Assembly: GCF_016107545.1 (NCBI RefSeq)
Contig: NZ_JABASS010000003.1
Location: forward strand, 124,001 to 188,000
Source: Psychrobacter namhaensis
GTDB taxonomy: Bacteria > Pseudomonadota > Gammaproteobacteria > Pseudomonadales > Moraxellaceae
DNA: 64,000 bases
Direction of reading: 5' to 3'
Part shown: piece by piece, positions 55,876 through 63,645 of the stretch
Layout: each line of letters opens with the position of its first letter
Numbering within the stretch: position 1 is the stretch's first letter
The notes under the pieces: model-generated
Database searches by the model: none
Told to the model about the DNA's origin: nothing
The model's input: the letters and a program-made list of their open reading frames with translations, nothing else
Made by a program: the position numbers and the translations under genes

Positions 55876-56777
55876 TATTTCCTCTCAGTTTTCGCTTCAG
55901 CGGCAGTAATCATGGCGGCTATTCTTTCAGGATCATGCTGTTTTTTGGCTGTTGAGATTGTTTCAACAGGTATATGACTAGGGTGTAATGGAGTATGCTC
56001 ATCAAGGTTGGTTTTAAATTTGTTGATTCGCTTTTTATCCATTTTCTGAAATAGGTTGACTAGCTTAGCAATGCGTACCGACTCACTAAGATTTTTTTCA
56101 AACCAGTATGAATGAAAACCATAAAGTTCTAATCTTAATTCTTGCTCATTGATGAATCCAGATAGGGGTAATACACCTGCCGCCTGTAAATGTGCTTTGT
56201 ATATTTCGTATTGACTATCAAAATCATAAAAAGAAGCGACAACGCTTTCTTCTGTATTTTCTTTAATAGTCTCTTCTTTATTCTCTTTAACATCACGACA
56301 ATCTGTCGTCATGATAGATGATGCCAAGTTGCCGTTATCAGGATCGTTAATCTGTCGTAATCCATCACGACAATCTGTCGTATTGGATTTAGACAATTTG
56401 TCGTTATGTTTATTTTCAGTAATTTCAAGCGGTTTGTTACCTAAGTCTGCGCTAACCCTATTTAATTCTTCATAATTAATCGTATAAAAATTAACTCGGT
56501 TTTGTTTGTTGTCCGCTAGTTTTTCTACTAATAGTAAACCCATGTCAGTTAAATTTTTAAATATACGCTCAATTGTTCTTTTACTCCAAAACTTAAAATC
56601 TTGCTCACGCCATCGTTCAAACGTTTTGTAAATCCACATTTTCCCATCATATTTTGTCTTAGCGTGAGCAAGCCAGTAATGTACTTGTTGCAAAACAATC
56701 GCTTCATTAAGCCCTATCTTATTGGCAAGTGAGGGCAATACTTGTAATGGCGGTTCGTTTATCAGTAGATTACTCAT
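55875..56777 (-). CDS. Replication initiator/helicase loader-like protein (phage O type)
   Basis: 300 residues. The N-terminal half (about 1-110) is a winged-helix replisome-organiser region: IGLNEAIVLQQVHYWLAHAK, MWIYKTFERWREQDFKFWSK and RTIERIFKNLTDMGLLLVEK, as in phage replication proteins. The middle is polar and low-complexity, with DNA-level repeats of CATCACGACAATCTGTCGT-type, which occur two or three times (56290-56390) and could be an internal origin with initiator sites. The C-terminus is basic. It is followed by dnaB and preceded by an HTH gene. Confidence 0.75.
   Translation of the reverse strand: MSNLLINEPPLQVLPSLANKIGLNEAIVLQQVHYWLAHAKTKYDGKMWIYKTFERWREQDFKFWSKRTIERIFKNLTDMGLLLVEKLADNKQNRVNFYTINYEELNRVSADLGNKPLEITENKHNDKLSKSNTTDCRDGLRQINDPDNGNLASSIMTTDCRDVKENKEETIKENTEESVVASFYDFDSQYEIYKAHLQAAGVLPLSGFINEQELRLELYGFHSYWFEKNLSESVRIAKLVNLFQKMDKKRINKFKTNLDEHTPLHPSHIPVETISTAKKQHDPERIAAMITAAEAKTERK
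56290..56410. repeat. Iterated sequence within the initiator gene, possible origin
   Basis: ACGACAATCTGTCGT occurs at about 56296 and again at 56367, with a degenerate ATTTGTCGTT at 56395; each is an inverted repeat ACGACA/TGTCGT. Phage O-type initiators bind such iterons inside their own gene. Confidence 0.5.
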
Positions 56778-56896
56778 ATTTCCACCTAGCCTGATCTAAT
56801 GATTTTAACTATAAGCTATTGAAAGTTATCGGATATTTTCTAAAAAACTCCATTTTCAACCTCTTAAACTTATATTTTTATAAATCGATTGCATAT

Positions 56897-57184
56897 CTAA
56901 TAACTGCTTGTAGATGATTGTTCACAGTTATCAAGATACTCATCTAGATGTCTTTTACGATATAGAACATGTCTGCCCGCTTTACTATATGTAATAGCTT
57001 GGGATTGGTGACAGCGCATATGCTGCAATGTGTGCAATGATTTGCCGATGTAAGCGGCGGCGAATTCAGGTGGAAAAGGAGTTTCTGGAGCAGCTTCGAT
57101 AACTTTTTGTCTTAACACCTCTTTTTCATCATCTGTATATTCTGACCAAGTTTTTTTGCGATACATAATTTCTTTCCTTGTCAA
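56897..57184 (-). CDS. Excisionase/AlpA-like helix-turn-helix protein
   Basis: 95 residues. The MerR-like winged helix is seen in FAAAYIGKSLHTLQHMRCHQ, then SKAGRHVLYRKRHLDEYLD, the pattern of DNA-binding excisionases and AlpA regulators. It is the first gene transcribed leftward opposite the repressor, so it is the likely cro/alpA-like switch of the module. Start MTRKEIMYRKKTW or the inner MYRKKTW; the latter is six codons shorter. Confidence 0.75.
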   Translation of the reverse strand: MTRKEIMYRKKTWSEYTDDEKEVLRQKVIEAAPETPFPPEFAAAYIGKSLHTLQHMRCHQSQAITYSKAGRHVLYRKRHLDEYLDNCEQSSTSSY

Positions 57185-57410
57185 TATAGATTAATAGATT
57201 ATTACTTCTAAATATTAGTAATTATAGTTTACCCTCGAAACTTAAAAAATCAATCGAAACTAAATTTATTATTGTTAAGTAATGTAACATCTATGATTAT
57301 CAGAGCATAAGGATTTACAACCTAAGAAATAACTATTTTATGCTGTTTCTTTTGAAAGTTTCTCGTGATAAAATAAACACAAGAAACTTTTTATGAATAA
57401 GGGGAAATTT
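57185..57410. promoter_or_regulatory. Divergent lysogeny-switch control region with operator-like repeats
   Basis: Between the HTH gene and the repressor. AAAGTTTCT (57355-57363) and AGAAACTTT (57382-57390) form a perfect 9-bp inverted repeat just before the repressor start; TCGAAACT occurs at 57235 and 57254 as direct repeats. GAAACT is thus iterated three times plus once inverted. It is the expected place for repressor operators. Confidence 0.6.
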
Positions 57411-58310
57411 GTGAGTGAAGATCTAAAACAGATGGCTAATAGAATTAAAAAGTGCATGGAGGAGAAAGGACTTAAACAAGTAGATATTGTTAAAACTACG
57501 GGGGTTTCTAAAGGAAGCATATCAAAATGGTTAGCTGGTAAAGCCAAACCCAGCGGCGAATACCTACTCAGACTTTCTCAAGTTTTAGGTGAATCAGAGT
57601 ATTGGTTATTAAATGGTGAATACCCTTATAGTTCATACGCAGATATTGACGACGCTATGGACTATATGAACGCTTACGAAGAAAGTAGGAGGGATCATTA
57701 CATTACAGAGCTCGGTTTAGATCCTAGCCTTCCGTATAGTATTAGGTTTCTAAAAGAAGAGTTTGAGAATAAGGTTTTTAGTGAGCATGAAGAATTTGAA
57801 AAACGATATGAGCTTTCTGCTGAACAAGAGCGTGAAATAGAAGAGTATGAAGAGCGGCTAGAATGGGAGGAAAGAGCGGATGATTTTATTGAAAATAAGT
57901 TAATTTTAAAACAGATAGAGACATATCCTACTTTAATTAAATTTATAGAAAACTTTAAACATGTAGAACAATCGTTAAGGTCACAGTCTGAAATTGCTGA
58001 ACGGACGAACAGTAACTTAAGTAAGACTCTATTCTATAATCAAGAAGACCATAGTATGCATCCGATAATCACTATTGGTGCACAGTGCTCAGTAGATTTA
58101 ACTAAACGCACTATAAAAAATGGCAAATTTTACTTAATAAGAAGTAATAGTTTTTACGGGGTAAGAGCACTATTTAGTCAGTCTGATGGTGGTCTGCTAC
58201 TACAATGTAAGAACAAGGAATATCCAGATGAGAAAATTTCTAAATCCAAAACAGATAGCTTAGAGGTTCTCGGTTACGTGTATGCTTGGACTAATATGGA
58301 TCCTTGGTAA
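57411..58310 (+). CDS. Phage-type repressor (HTH plus S24-like C-terminal domain)
   Basis: 299 residues from GTG 57411, chosen for AAGGGGAAA just upstream; ATG 57393 is the alternative. The N-terminal HTH is in KQVDIVKTTGVSKGSISKWL and AGKAKPSGEYLLRLSQVL. An acidic coiled middle (EFEKRYELSAEQEREIEEYE) is long. The C-terminal part has HSMHPIITIGAQCSVD, the S24 Ser-Met-x-P core, and FYLIRSNSFYGVRALF; the position of the catalytic Lys appears to be Arg, so self-cleavage is uncertain. It should keep the replication/recombination genes silent, with SOS release possible. Confidence 0.8.
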   Translation: MSEDLKQMANRIKKCMEEKGLKQVDIVKTTGVSKGSISKWLAGKAKPSGEYLLRLSQVLGESEYWLLNGEYPYSSYADIDDAMDYMNAYEESRRDHYITELGLDPSLPYSIRFLKEEFENKVFSEHEEFEKRYELSAEQEREIEEYEERLEWEERADDFIENKLILKQIETYPTLIKFIENFKHVEQSLRSQSEIAERTNSNLSKTLFYNQEDHSMHPIITIGAQCSVDLTKRTIKNGKFYLIRSNSFYGVRALFSQSDGGLLLQCKNKEYPDEKISKSKTDSLEVLGYVYAWTNMDPW

Positions 58311-58670
58311 AGAAATGTCTTAACACGATCTCAAAGCTACTTGTGAAGAGTGCTAAATATTAGAAAAAGGTCATCTGCGCCTTTAGGAAGCATAAGCAAA
58401 TAATAACCTCGACTATCTAAACGCGCTAAATTATTAGTTTAATGACAATCGCTCGAATAAGGAATAGGTCAGTGACATTAAATGTATCTGGACTACTAAC
58501 GACTGTTTGTATCTAACATAGAATAAATAATTATGTGCTAGAGAGCTTATCGGCTAAGCCGCAAATAAATGTATGGCAACTGATTCGATATGCTGAGCAT
58601 TCAATGTAATAATTAAGGATAGATAGTTGAGTCAAAGTTTGATTGTTACAATCTATATAATTTAATATTT
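58311..58670. other. Non-coding gap before IS256
   Basis: 360 bases of AT-rich sequence without an open frame that I can support. I see only scattered short inverted repeats. The final AATATTT (58664-58670) is the left target duplication of the IS256 element. Confidence 0.5.
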
Positions 58671-58726
58671 GGGAGTTTCCTAAAAACTGTGTAACTGCTT
58701 ATAATCCATTAACCGGAGAATAAGCA

Positions 58727-60008
58727 ATGACCAAGCAAACTGACATCAAGAAACTGGCCGAGCAGATGGCTAGTAGTATGAACAGCTTCGATGACATCAA
58801 AGACTTCCAAAAGCAGCTCATGCAATCGTTTATTGATACCGCCCTAGAAGCTGAGATGGAAGACCATCTCGGCTACCCTAAGCATGAGAAGGCGGATAAG
58901 CCCAATAAGCGCAACGGCCACACTAAAAAGACCGTCCGCAGTGACACAGGCGATCTTGAGATATCCACCCCAAGAGACCGTGATGGCGACTTTGAACCTG
59001 CTTTAGTACGTAAGCATCAAACCCGTATTAGCGGCCTTGATGACAAGATCATATTTCACTACAGGCATAGCCTTCCGTCTTGCGCTTCGGGCAAGTGTGC
59101 CCCACACACTTGCTTATCCTCGCTCATACGCCAAGGGTCAAACCACCACTGAGATTGTAGAGAGTATCAAAGAGCTCTACGATGTCGACATCTCAAGCAC
59201 CCTGGTTTCAAGAGTCACTGACAACATCTTAGAGGACATCACCGCTTGGCAGAACCGGCCGTTAAGCAGTGTCTATCCTATCGTCTATCTAGACTGTATT
59301 GTCGTGAAGATACGTCAAGACAAGCAGATCATCAACAAGGCTATCTATCTAGCCCTAGGCGTTGCTCTTAACGGTAAGAAAGAGCTGCTTGGTATGTGGT
59401 TATCAGAGAATGAAGGCGCTAAGTTCTGGCTTGGTGTTCTCACTGAATTGCAAAACCGCGGGGTACAAGACATCCTCATTGCCTGTGTTGATGGCTTAAA
59501 GGGCTTTCCTGATGCCATCAATACGGTTTATCCCAATGCTCAGGTTCAGCTGTGTATCGTACACATGGTGCGCTACTCGATGAAATTTGTACCCTGGACG
59601 GATAAAAAAGCAGTAGCCGCCGATTTAAAGGCCATCTACGGCGCTGATACGCTTGAGATAGCAGAGGCTAACCTTGAGCACTTTGATGAAGTATGGGACA
59701 AAGAGTACCCACATGTGGTCAAGTCTTGGCGTAATAACTGGGAGGGCTTAACGGTATTCTTCGAGTACCCTAAAGACATCAGAAAAGTCATATATACCAC
59801 CAATGCTATTGAGTCGCTAAACAGTGTGATTCGGACAGCGGTGAATAAGCGTAAGGTGTTCCCGTCTGATCAGGCTGCATTTAAAGTGGTGTACTTAGCC
59901 ACCCAGCAGGCATCCAAAAAATGGTCGATGCCAATCCGTAACTGGACGTCTGCTTTGAATCGCTTTATGATTATGTTTGATGATCGTATCAGTAAGCATT
60001 TAATCTAA
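58727..60008 (+). pseudogene. IS256-family transposase, frameshifted by an insert
   Basis: The N-terminal part 58727-59053 encodes MTKQTDIKKLAEQMASSMNS through RISGLDDKII; translation then enters the insert and stops at 59152. The rest, in frame 0 from 59127, begins YAKGQTTTEIVESIKELYDV and carries the mutator-type core: VYLDCIVVKIRQ (Asp), IACVDGLKGFPDAI (Asp), LCIVHMVRYSMKFV (C/DxxH) and VIYTTNAIESLNSVIR (Glu), ending SKHLI. Removing 67 bp restores one 400-residue frame. The DDE set is intact but cannot be made as one protein. Confidence 0.88.
59054..59126. repeat. Structured insert of about 67 bp, copy 2 (in IS256)
   Basis: 73 bases where about six are expected from protein alignment. Order on the plus strand: CACTACAG, GCATAGC (59065-59071), CTTGCG (59079-59084), TTCGGG, perfect hairpin GCAAGTGTG-CCCCA-CACACTTGC (59091-59113), TTATCC (59114-59119), CTCA. 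An alternative hairpin CTTGC-gcttcgg-GCAAG overlaps. Related to 47977-48044. Edges are uncertain by a few bases. Confidence 0.75.
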
Positions 60009-60177
60009 ATGGCAGTTACACAGAATCTGGGATGGTCTCAAATATTTTGCATAATCTGCTGATAACTTTTTTGGTACTCTTAACTGAATCGCAGTCCGTT
60101 ACATAAATGCGCTTCATCATATTGAAATTAACGACTAGATCTAAAACCAGTTAAACAAACCAATTTTTAAAAGTAAT

Positions 60178-60198
60178 TTTGATACTTATTTGATACTT
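60178..60198 (+). repeat. Tandem TTTGATACTT near the island end
   Basis: TTTGATACTT at 60178-60187 and again at 60189-60198, an 11-bp period, about 130 bp left of the tRNA fragment. Such helically phased direct repeats could be arm-type integrase sites. The rest of 60041-60330 has no gene. Confidence 0.35.
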
Positions 60199-60330
60199 GA
60201 AAAATATTGTTACATCTTTTTAGTTATAGCTAAATATAGTCAATTTAACCCTAAGTCATTGTTTATAATTATATTTTATTTCTACTCATTGCTTATTATC
60301 GTTAAGTATATCTAGTTATTTGAGATAGCC

Positions 60331-60391
60331 AAAGGATTCAAAATCCGTTGCCTTTAAAAGCGTGTCGGTTCGAGTCCGACCACTGGTACCA
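60331..60391 (+). tRNA. 3' fragment of a tRNA-Leu gene (candidate att site)
   Basis: Reads from the anticodon arm AAGGA-TTCAAAA-TCCGT (anticodon CAA, leucine) through a long variable arm, the T arm GTCGG-TTCGAGT-CCGAC, acceptor CACTGGT, A and CCA. The 5' acceptor half (ACCAGTG expected), D arm and D loop are absent upstream, so it is not a complete gene. One A-G mismatch lies in the anticodon stem. Such 3' fragments mark the far end of islands integrated into tRNA genes. Confidence 0.8.
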
Positions 60392-60406
60392 ATACTAAAA
60401 CAATCT

Positions 60407-60431
60407 AGCCTCCTCTTTTGGAGGTTTTTTT
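60407..60431 (+). terminator. Terminator after the tRNA-Leu fragment
   Basis: CCTCC (60409-60413), TCTTTT, GGAGG (60420-60424), then seven T. Presumably the native terminator of the original tRNA-Leu gene, left on the chromosome side. Confidence 0.85.
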
Positions 60432-60456
60432 GTGTCAGTCGTATTTGTCGTGGTGC

Positions 60457-60702
60457 TTACATCTCTATTTCGTGTTGCGTGACAGCACTAATTTTTATGG
60501 GGACGGCAAAGCTCCATGGTGTACCAGCACGGCAGTGAAAGTATCCGTCATGAAATGACACGATATAAGCAGTAAAATCATTATCATAGTGATCCATCAT
60601 GGCTTGCTCATCACTTTCATCACAGACCGCACACCATATTTGTTTATGTCCGCCTGCTAGCATCGCTCGCGTTAAATCGCTCCCTTTTAGTTCATTATTC
60701 AT
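60457..60702 (-). CDS. Small conserved hypothetical protein
   Basis: 81 residues from ATG 60702, with AAGGAG eight bases upstream; a longer frame from 60729 lacks a ribosome site. The sequence DLTRAMLAGGHKQIWCAVCD to PWSFAVPIKISAVTQHEIEM is compact, with two Cys and several His, and no signal peptide. I recognise no functional domain; similar short proteins are widespread in Moraxellaceae as hypotheticals. It is convergent with the tRNA terminator. Confidence 0.65.
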   Translation of the reverse strand: MNNELKGSDLTRAMLAGGHKQIWCAVCDESDEQAMMDHYDNDFTAYIVSFHDGYFHCRAGTPWSFAVPIKISAVTQHEIEM

Positions 60703-60763
60703 CTTTAGCTCCTTAATTCTTTTAAACACCTTGAAAACTATGCAGTTTTAAAGCGTTAATATT

Positions 60764-60841
60764 ACCAAACACCTTTTTCATGTTTGGTACGAGCCATAAG
60801 CAGTGTCTTTTTTTATTTATAAAGAGGCAAAGAAGACACTG
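60764..60841. repeat. Two inverted repeats in the gap before dinB
   Basis: ACCAAACA (60764-60771) with TGTTTGGT (60781-60788), and CAGTGTCTT (60801-60809) with AAGACACTG (60833-60841). No gene is seen in 60703-61069. They may be regulatory or part of a small palindromic repeat. Confidence 0.5.
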
Positions 60842-61069
60842 TTTATCGTTCCCCCGTGATTGATTACGTTGGAGATTCTAGTGTAGAACACCAGCGTCAA
60901 AACTGTAACATTTACCTAAAATATTCATGACAGACGGTTAAATTGTCGTGATAAAAGGTAGCGAAGAAAAACCAAATTTAATAAATGTAGTATTCTGCAT
61001 AAATGGCATTTTTATTCCACTAACGATTGATACTGACGTCAAGCGGTGAAGTCAGATAAGATAACAGTT

Positions 61070-62155
61070 ATGACAGCTTCTACAAATCCGAGCCTTCGTA
61101 AGATTATTCATATCGATATGGATGCTTTTTACGCCAGTGTTGAACAGCGTGACTTTCCTGAGTTGCGTGGTAAGCCATTGGTTGTTGGGGGCGATCCGAA
61201 TGGTCGCGGTGTGGTCGCAGCGGCCAGTTATGAGGTACGGCAATTTGGTGTCCGTTCCGCTATGTCCTGTTATGAGGCACGCAAACGTTGTCCAGCGGTC
61301 ATCTTTGTACGTCCGCGTTTTGAAGTTTATCGAGCCGTCAGCAGCAAAATTCGTGAGATCATGTACGACTTAACGCCTCTTGTGGAACCCTTGTCATTAG
61401 ATGAGGCTTACTTGGATGTCACTGGCTTGCAAGTTCATCAAGGTTCAGCGACGTTAATGGCCAATTGGCTAAGGGCGCAAATCCTAGCGCACACAGGTTT
61501 AACGGCTTCGGCTGGGGTATCATTTAACAAGATGTTGGCCAAAATCGCCTCGGATATCAATAAACCCAATGGCATAGCCGTGATCACGCCAACAGATGCT
61601 GACGCCTTTATCAGTACGCTACCTATCGAGCGCTTTCACGGTATTGGCAAGGCCACTGCCAAGCGTTTACACGCGATGGGCGTGAAGAGTGGCGCTGATC
61701 TTAAGCACACGCCAGCTGCGGTATTGGTGCAGGAGTTTGGCAAGCGCGGACAGTTCTATCATGATATTGCTCATGGCCGTGATGAGCGTGCGGTAAAACC
61801 TGAACGTACGTATAAGTCTGTTGGTTCGGAGACCACATTCAAAGACAATTTACACAATGATGATGAACTGCGAGTCCAGATTTATGAACAAAACAAAGAT
61901 GCGTTTCATCAGATGCAAAAAAAACAGCTCATTGCCTACACCATTACGTTAAAAGTCAAATATGCAGACTTTACTCAAATTACGCGCTCACACACCCTAT
62001 CGACTGCTTTTGACAGTGCTGAATCCGCACATTATTGGTTAGATAAGCTGTTTTTAGACATTCCACGCGAGCTGCCTATTCGCCTCGTCGGCGTTACCTT
62101 CTCATCATTAGCACCAGCTGCCCAGTTACGGCCGCAGTTAAATTTATTTGAGTAA
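61070..62155 (+). CDS. dinB: DNA polymerase IV (DinB, Y family)
   Basis: 361 residues. Catalytic acidic residues are in KIIHIDMDAFYASVEQRD (about 10-27) and PLSLDEAYLDVTG (about 105). PLVVGGDPNGRGVVAAASYE, ASAGVSFNKMLAKIASDINK and ERFHGIGKATAKRLHAMGV (helix-hairpin-helix) are typical. The C-terminal little-finger domain ends QLRPQLNLFE, resembling a beta-clamp-binding QLxLF. It copies damaged DNA. ATG 61070 is preferred to GTG 61046, which adds eight residues. No convincing LexA box (CTGT-N8-ACAG) is seen upstream. Confidence 0.95.
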   Translation: MTASTNPSLRKIIHIDMDAFYASVEQRDFPELRGKPLVVGGDPNGRGVVAAASYEVRQFGVRSAMSCYEARKRCPAVIFVRPRFEVYRAVSSKIREIMYDLTPLVEPLSLDEAYLDVTGLQVHQGSATLMANWLRAQILAHTGLTASAGVSFNKMLAKIASDINKPNGIAVITPTDADAFISTLPIERFHGIGKATAKRLHAMGVKSGADLKHTPAAVLVQEFGKRGQFYHDIAHGRDERAVKPERTYKSVGSETTFKDNLHNDDELRVQIYEQNKDAFHQMQKKQLIAYTITLKVKYADFTQITRSHTLSTAFDSAESAHYWLDKLFLDIPRELPIRLVGVTFSSLAPAAQLRPQLNLFE

Positions 62156-62325
62156 TGTAGTCCATAATTTTTTTATAGAACTTTGCTGATTATTATTGAA
62201 GTTTACTTAGGCTATTTAAAAAATACAGAGCGTTTTTATGCGTCTGCGTTTCTATTAAACTGTCCTTTCATAGCCTCATTTCTGCTACAATTACGCCAAA
62301 ATTTACATTCATTTAAAGACTGATT

Positions 62326-63528
62326 ATGACCAACTCTCACTCTGTAGATACTGATACTAGCGCAATGATTGATTCCGATAAAAATAATGACACTTTGAGT
62401 TATCTGAGCGTCGATGACTACGATTATGAGCTACCAGATAGCTTGATTGCTCGCTATCCGCTGTCACAGCGTTCTGCTTCAAAACTTCTGTATTTGCCCT
62501 CCAGTGCACAAAAAAACCCTACCCAAGTCGAAGATCGCTTGTTTGCTGAGTTGCCGGACTTATTAAATGAGGGTGACTTAATCGTATTTAATGATACCAA
62601 GGTAATGAAAGCGCGTTTGTTTGGCCAAAAAGACACTGGCGGTAAGGTTGAAATACTGATTGAGCGTTTGGTTGATATGTCAGACTTGGATACAGCGACG
62701 CTGCACCTAGAAACAACAAACGAGACACCCGTCAATCGAGAGCACTTTGCCCTTTGTCATGTCAAAGCCAGTAAAGCACCCAAGCTTGGCCAACGCCTGC
62801 ACCTTGCCGATGGTCATATGAATGCGGTGATGGTTGGCCGTCAAGATAACTTATTTATCCTAGCGTTTGAGGCACCTATTTTACCGCATTTAGAGCTCTA
62901 TGGTGAGTTGCCTATTCCGCCTTATTTTGAGCGCCACGCTGATGAGACAGACAATACCCGCTACCAAACGGTCTTTCACGATCCAACCAAGCTTGCGAGT
63001 GTGGCGGCCCCTACCGCAAGCTTACACTTTGATGAATCCGTACTCAGTAAGCTTACGGCAAAAGGTGTGAATACGGCTTTTGTGACGCTACACGTTGGCG
63101 CTGGTACGTTTGCTCCTGTGAAAACAGACAACCTACTCAATCACACCATGCATAGCGAATATGCCCATCTGCCGCAAGCCACTGCCGAGCTTATTAATCA
63201 AACGCATGCAAATGGCAAAAAAGTCATTGCTGTTGGCACGACCGTCACGCGCGTTCTCGAAACGGCGTATCAAAAAACCGCCAGTGATGGACAAGCCCTT
63301 TCTAGCTGGTCAGGGGATACGGATATATTTATTTATCCAGGGTTTAAGTTTGGGGTCATAGATCGCTTGTTGACCAATTTTCACTTACCCAAATCAACTC
63401 TGTTAATGCTGGTGTCGGCGTTTTCGGGTAAAGCGGCTATTGAACAGGCTTATCAGCATGCCATCAAAAACCAGTATCGATTCTTTAGCTACGGTGATGC
63501 GATGCTGCTTGATAAAAAATCTGACTGA
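62326..63528 (+). CDS. queA: tRNA preQ1(34) S-adenosylmethionine ribosyltransferase-isomerase QueA
   Basis: 400 residues. Builds epoxyqueuosine in the tRNA wobble position by transferring the ribosyl part of SAM. Family motifs: [83 protein letters not shown] and [20 protein letters not shown]. The N-terminal 30 residues (Thr/Ser/Asp-rich) and a loop around 100-130 make it somewhat longer than the usual 345-360. Core gene, 170 bp after dinB. Confidence 0.96.
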   Translation: MTNSHSVDTDTSAMIDSDKNNDTLSYLSVDDYDYELPDSLIARYPLSQRSASKLLYLPSSAQKNPTQVEDRLFAELPDLLNEGDLIVFNDTKVMKARLFGQKDTGGKVEILIERLVDMSDLDTATLHLETTNETPVNREHFALCHVKASKAPKLGQRLHLADGHMNAVMVGRQDNLFILAFEAPILPHLELYGELPIPPYFERHADETDNTRYQTVFHDPTKLASVAAPTASLHFDESVLSKLTAKGVNTAFVTLHVGAGTFAPVKTDNLLNHTMHSEYAHLPQATAELINQTHANGKKVIAVGTTVTRVLETAYQKTASDGQALSSWSGDTDIFIYPGFKFGVIDRLLTNFHLPKSTLLMLVSAFSGKAAIEQAYQHAIKNQYRFFSYGDAMLLDKKSD

Positions 63529-63645
63529 ACACGATAAAGACATTTTTTATGGTGTGCCCAACAGTTATGAAATAAACTGGTAAACTAAACACTATTTTGT
63601 TATAACAGCAAAGATAACTTATCTTCATCTCCTAAAGGGCGGCTC

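Larger units (their letters stand above)
58671..60040 (+). mobile_element. IS256-family insertion sequence with an internal insert
   Basis: Ends GGGAGTTTCC...CTGTGTAACTGC (58671-58704) and, inverted, GGCAGTTACACAGAATCTGG then GATGGTCTCA (60011-60040). AATATTT flanks both sides (58664-58670 and 60041-60047), a target-site duplication, so this copy moved as a unit. The single transposase gene is interrupted by an insert with net length of 67 bp. Confidence 0.85.

Noticed and set aside
29743..57184. A CRISPR array in the island.
   Set aside because: I looked for regularly spaced direct repeats of 25-40 bp and saw none; the only tandem arrays are the copB units.
60331..60391. A complete functional tRNA-Leu gene.
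   Set aside because: There is no 5' acceptor strand or D arm in the 70 bases upstream, so only the 3' part is present.
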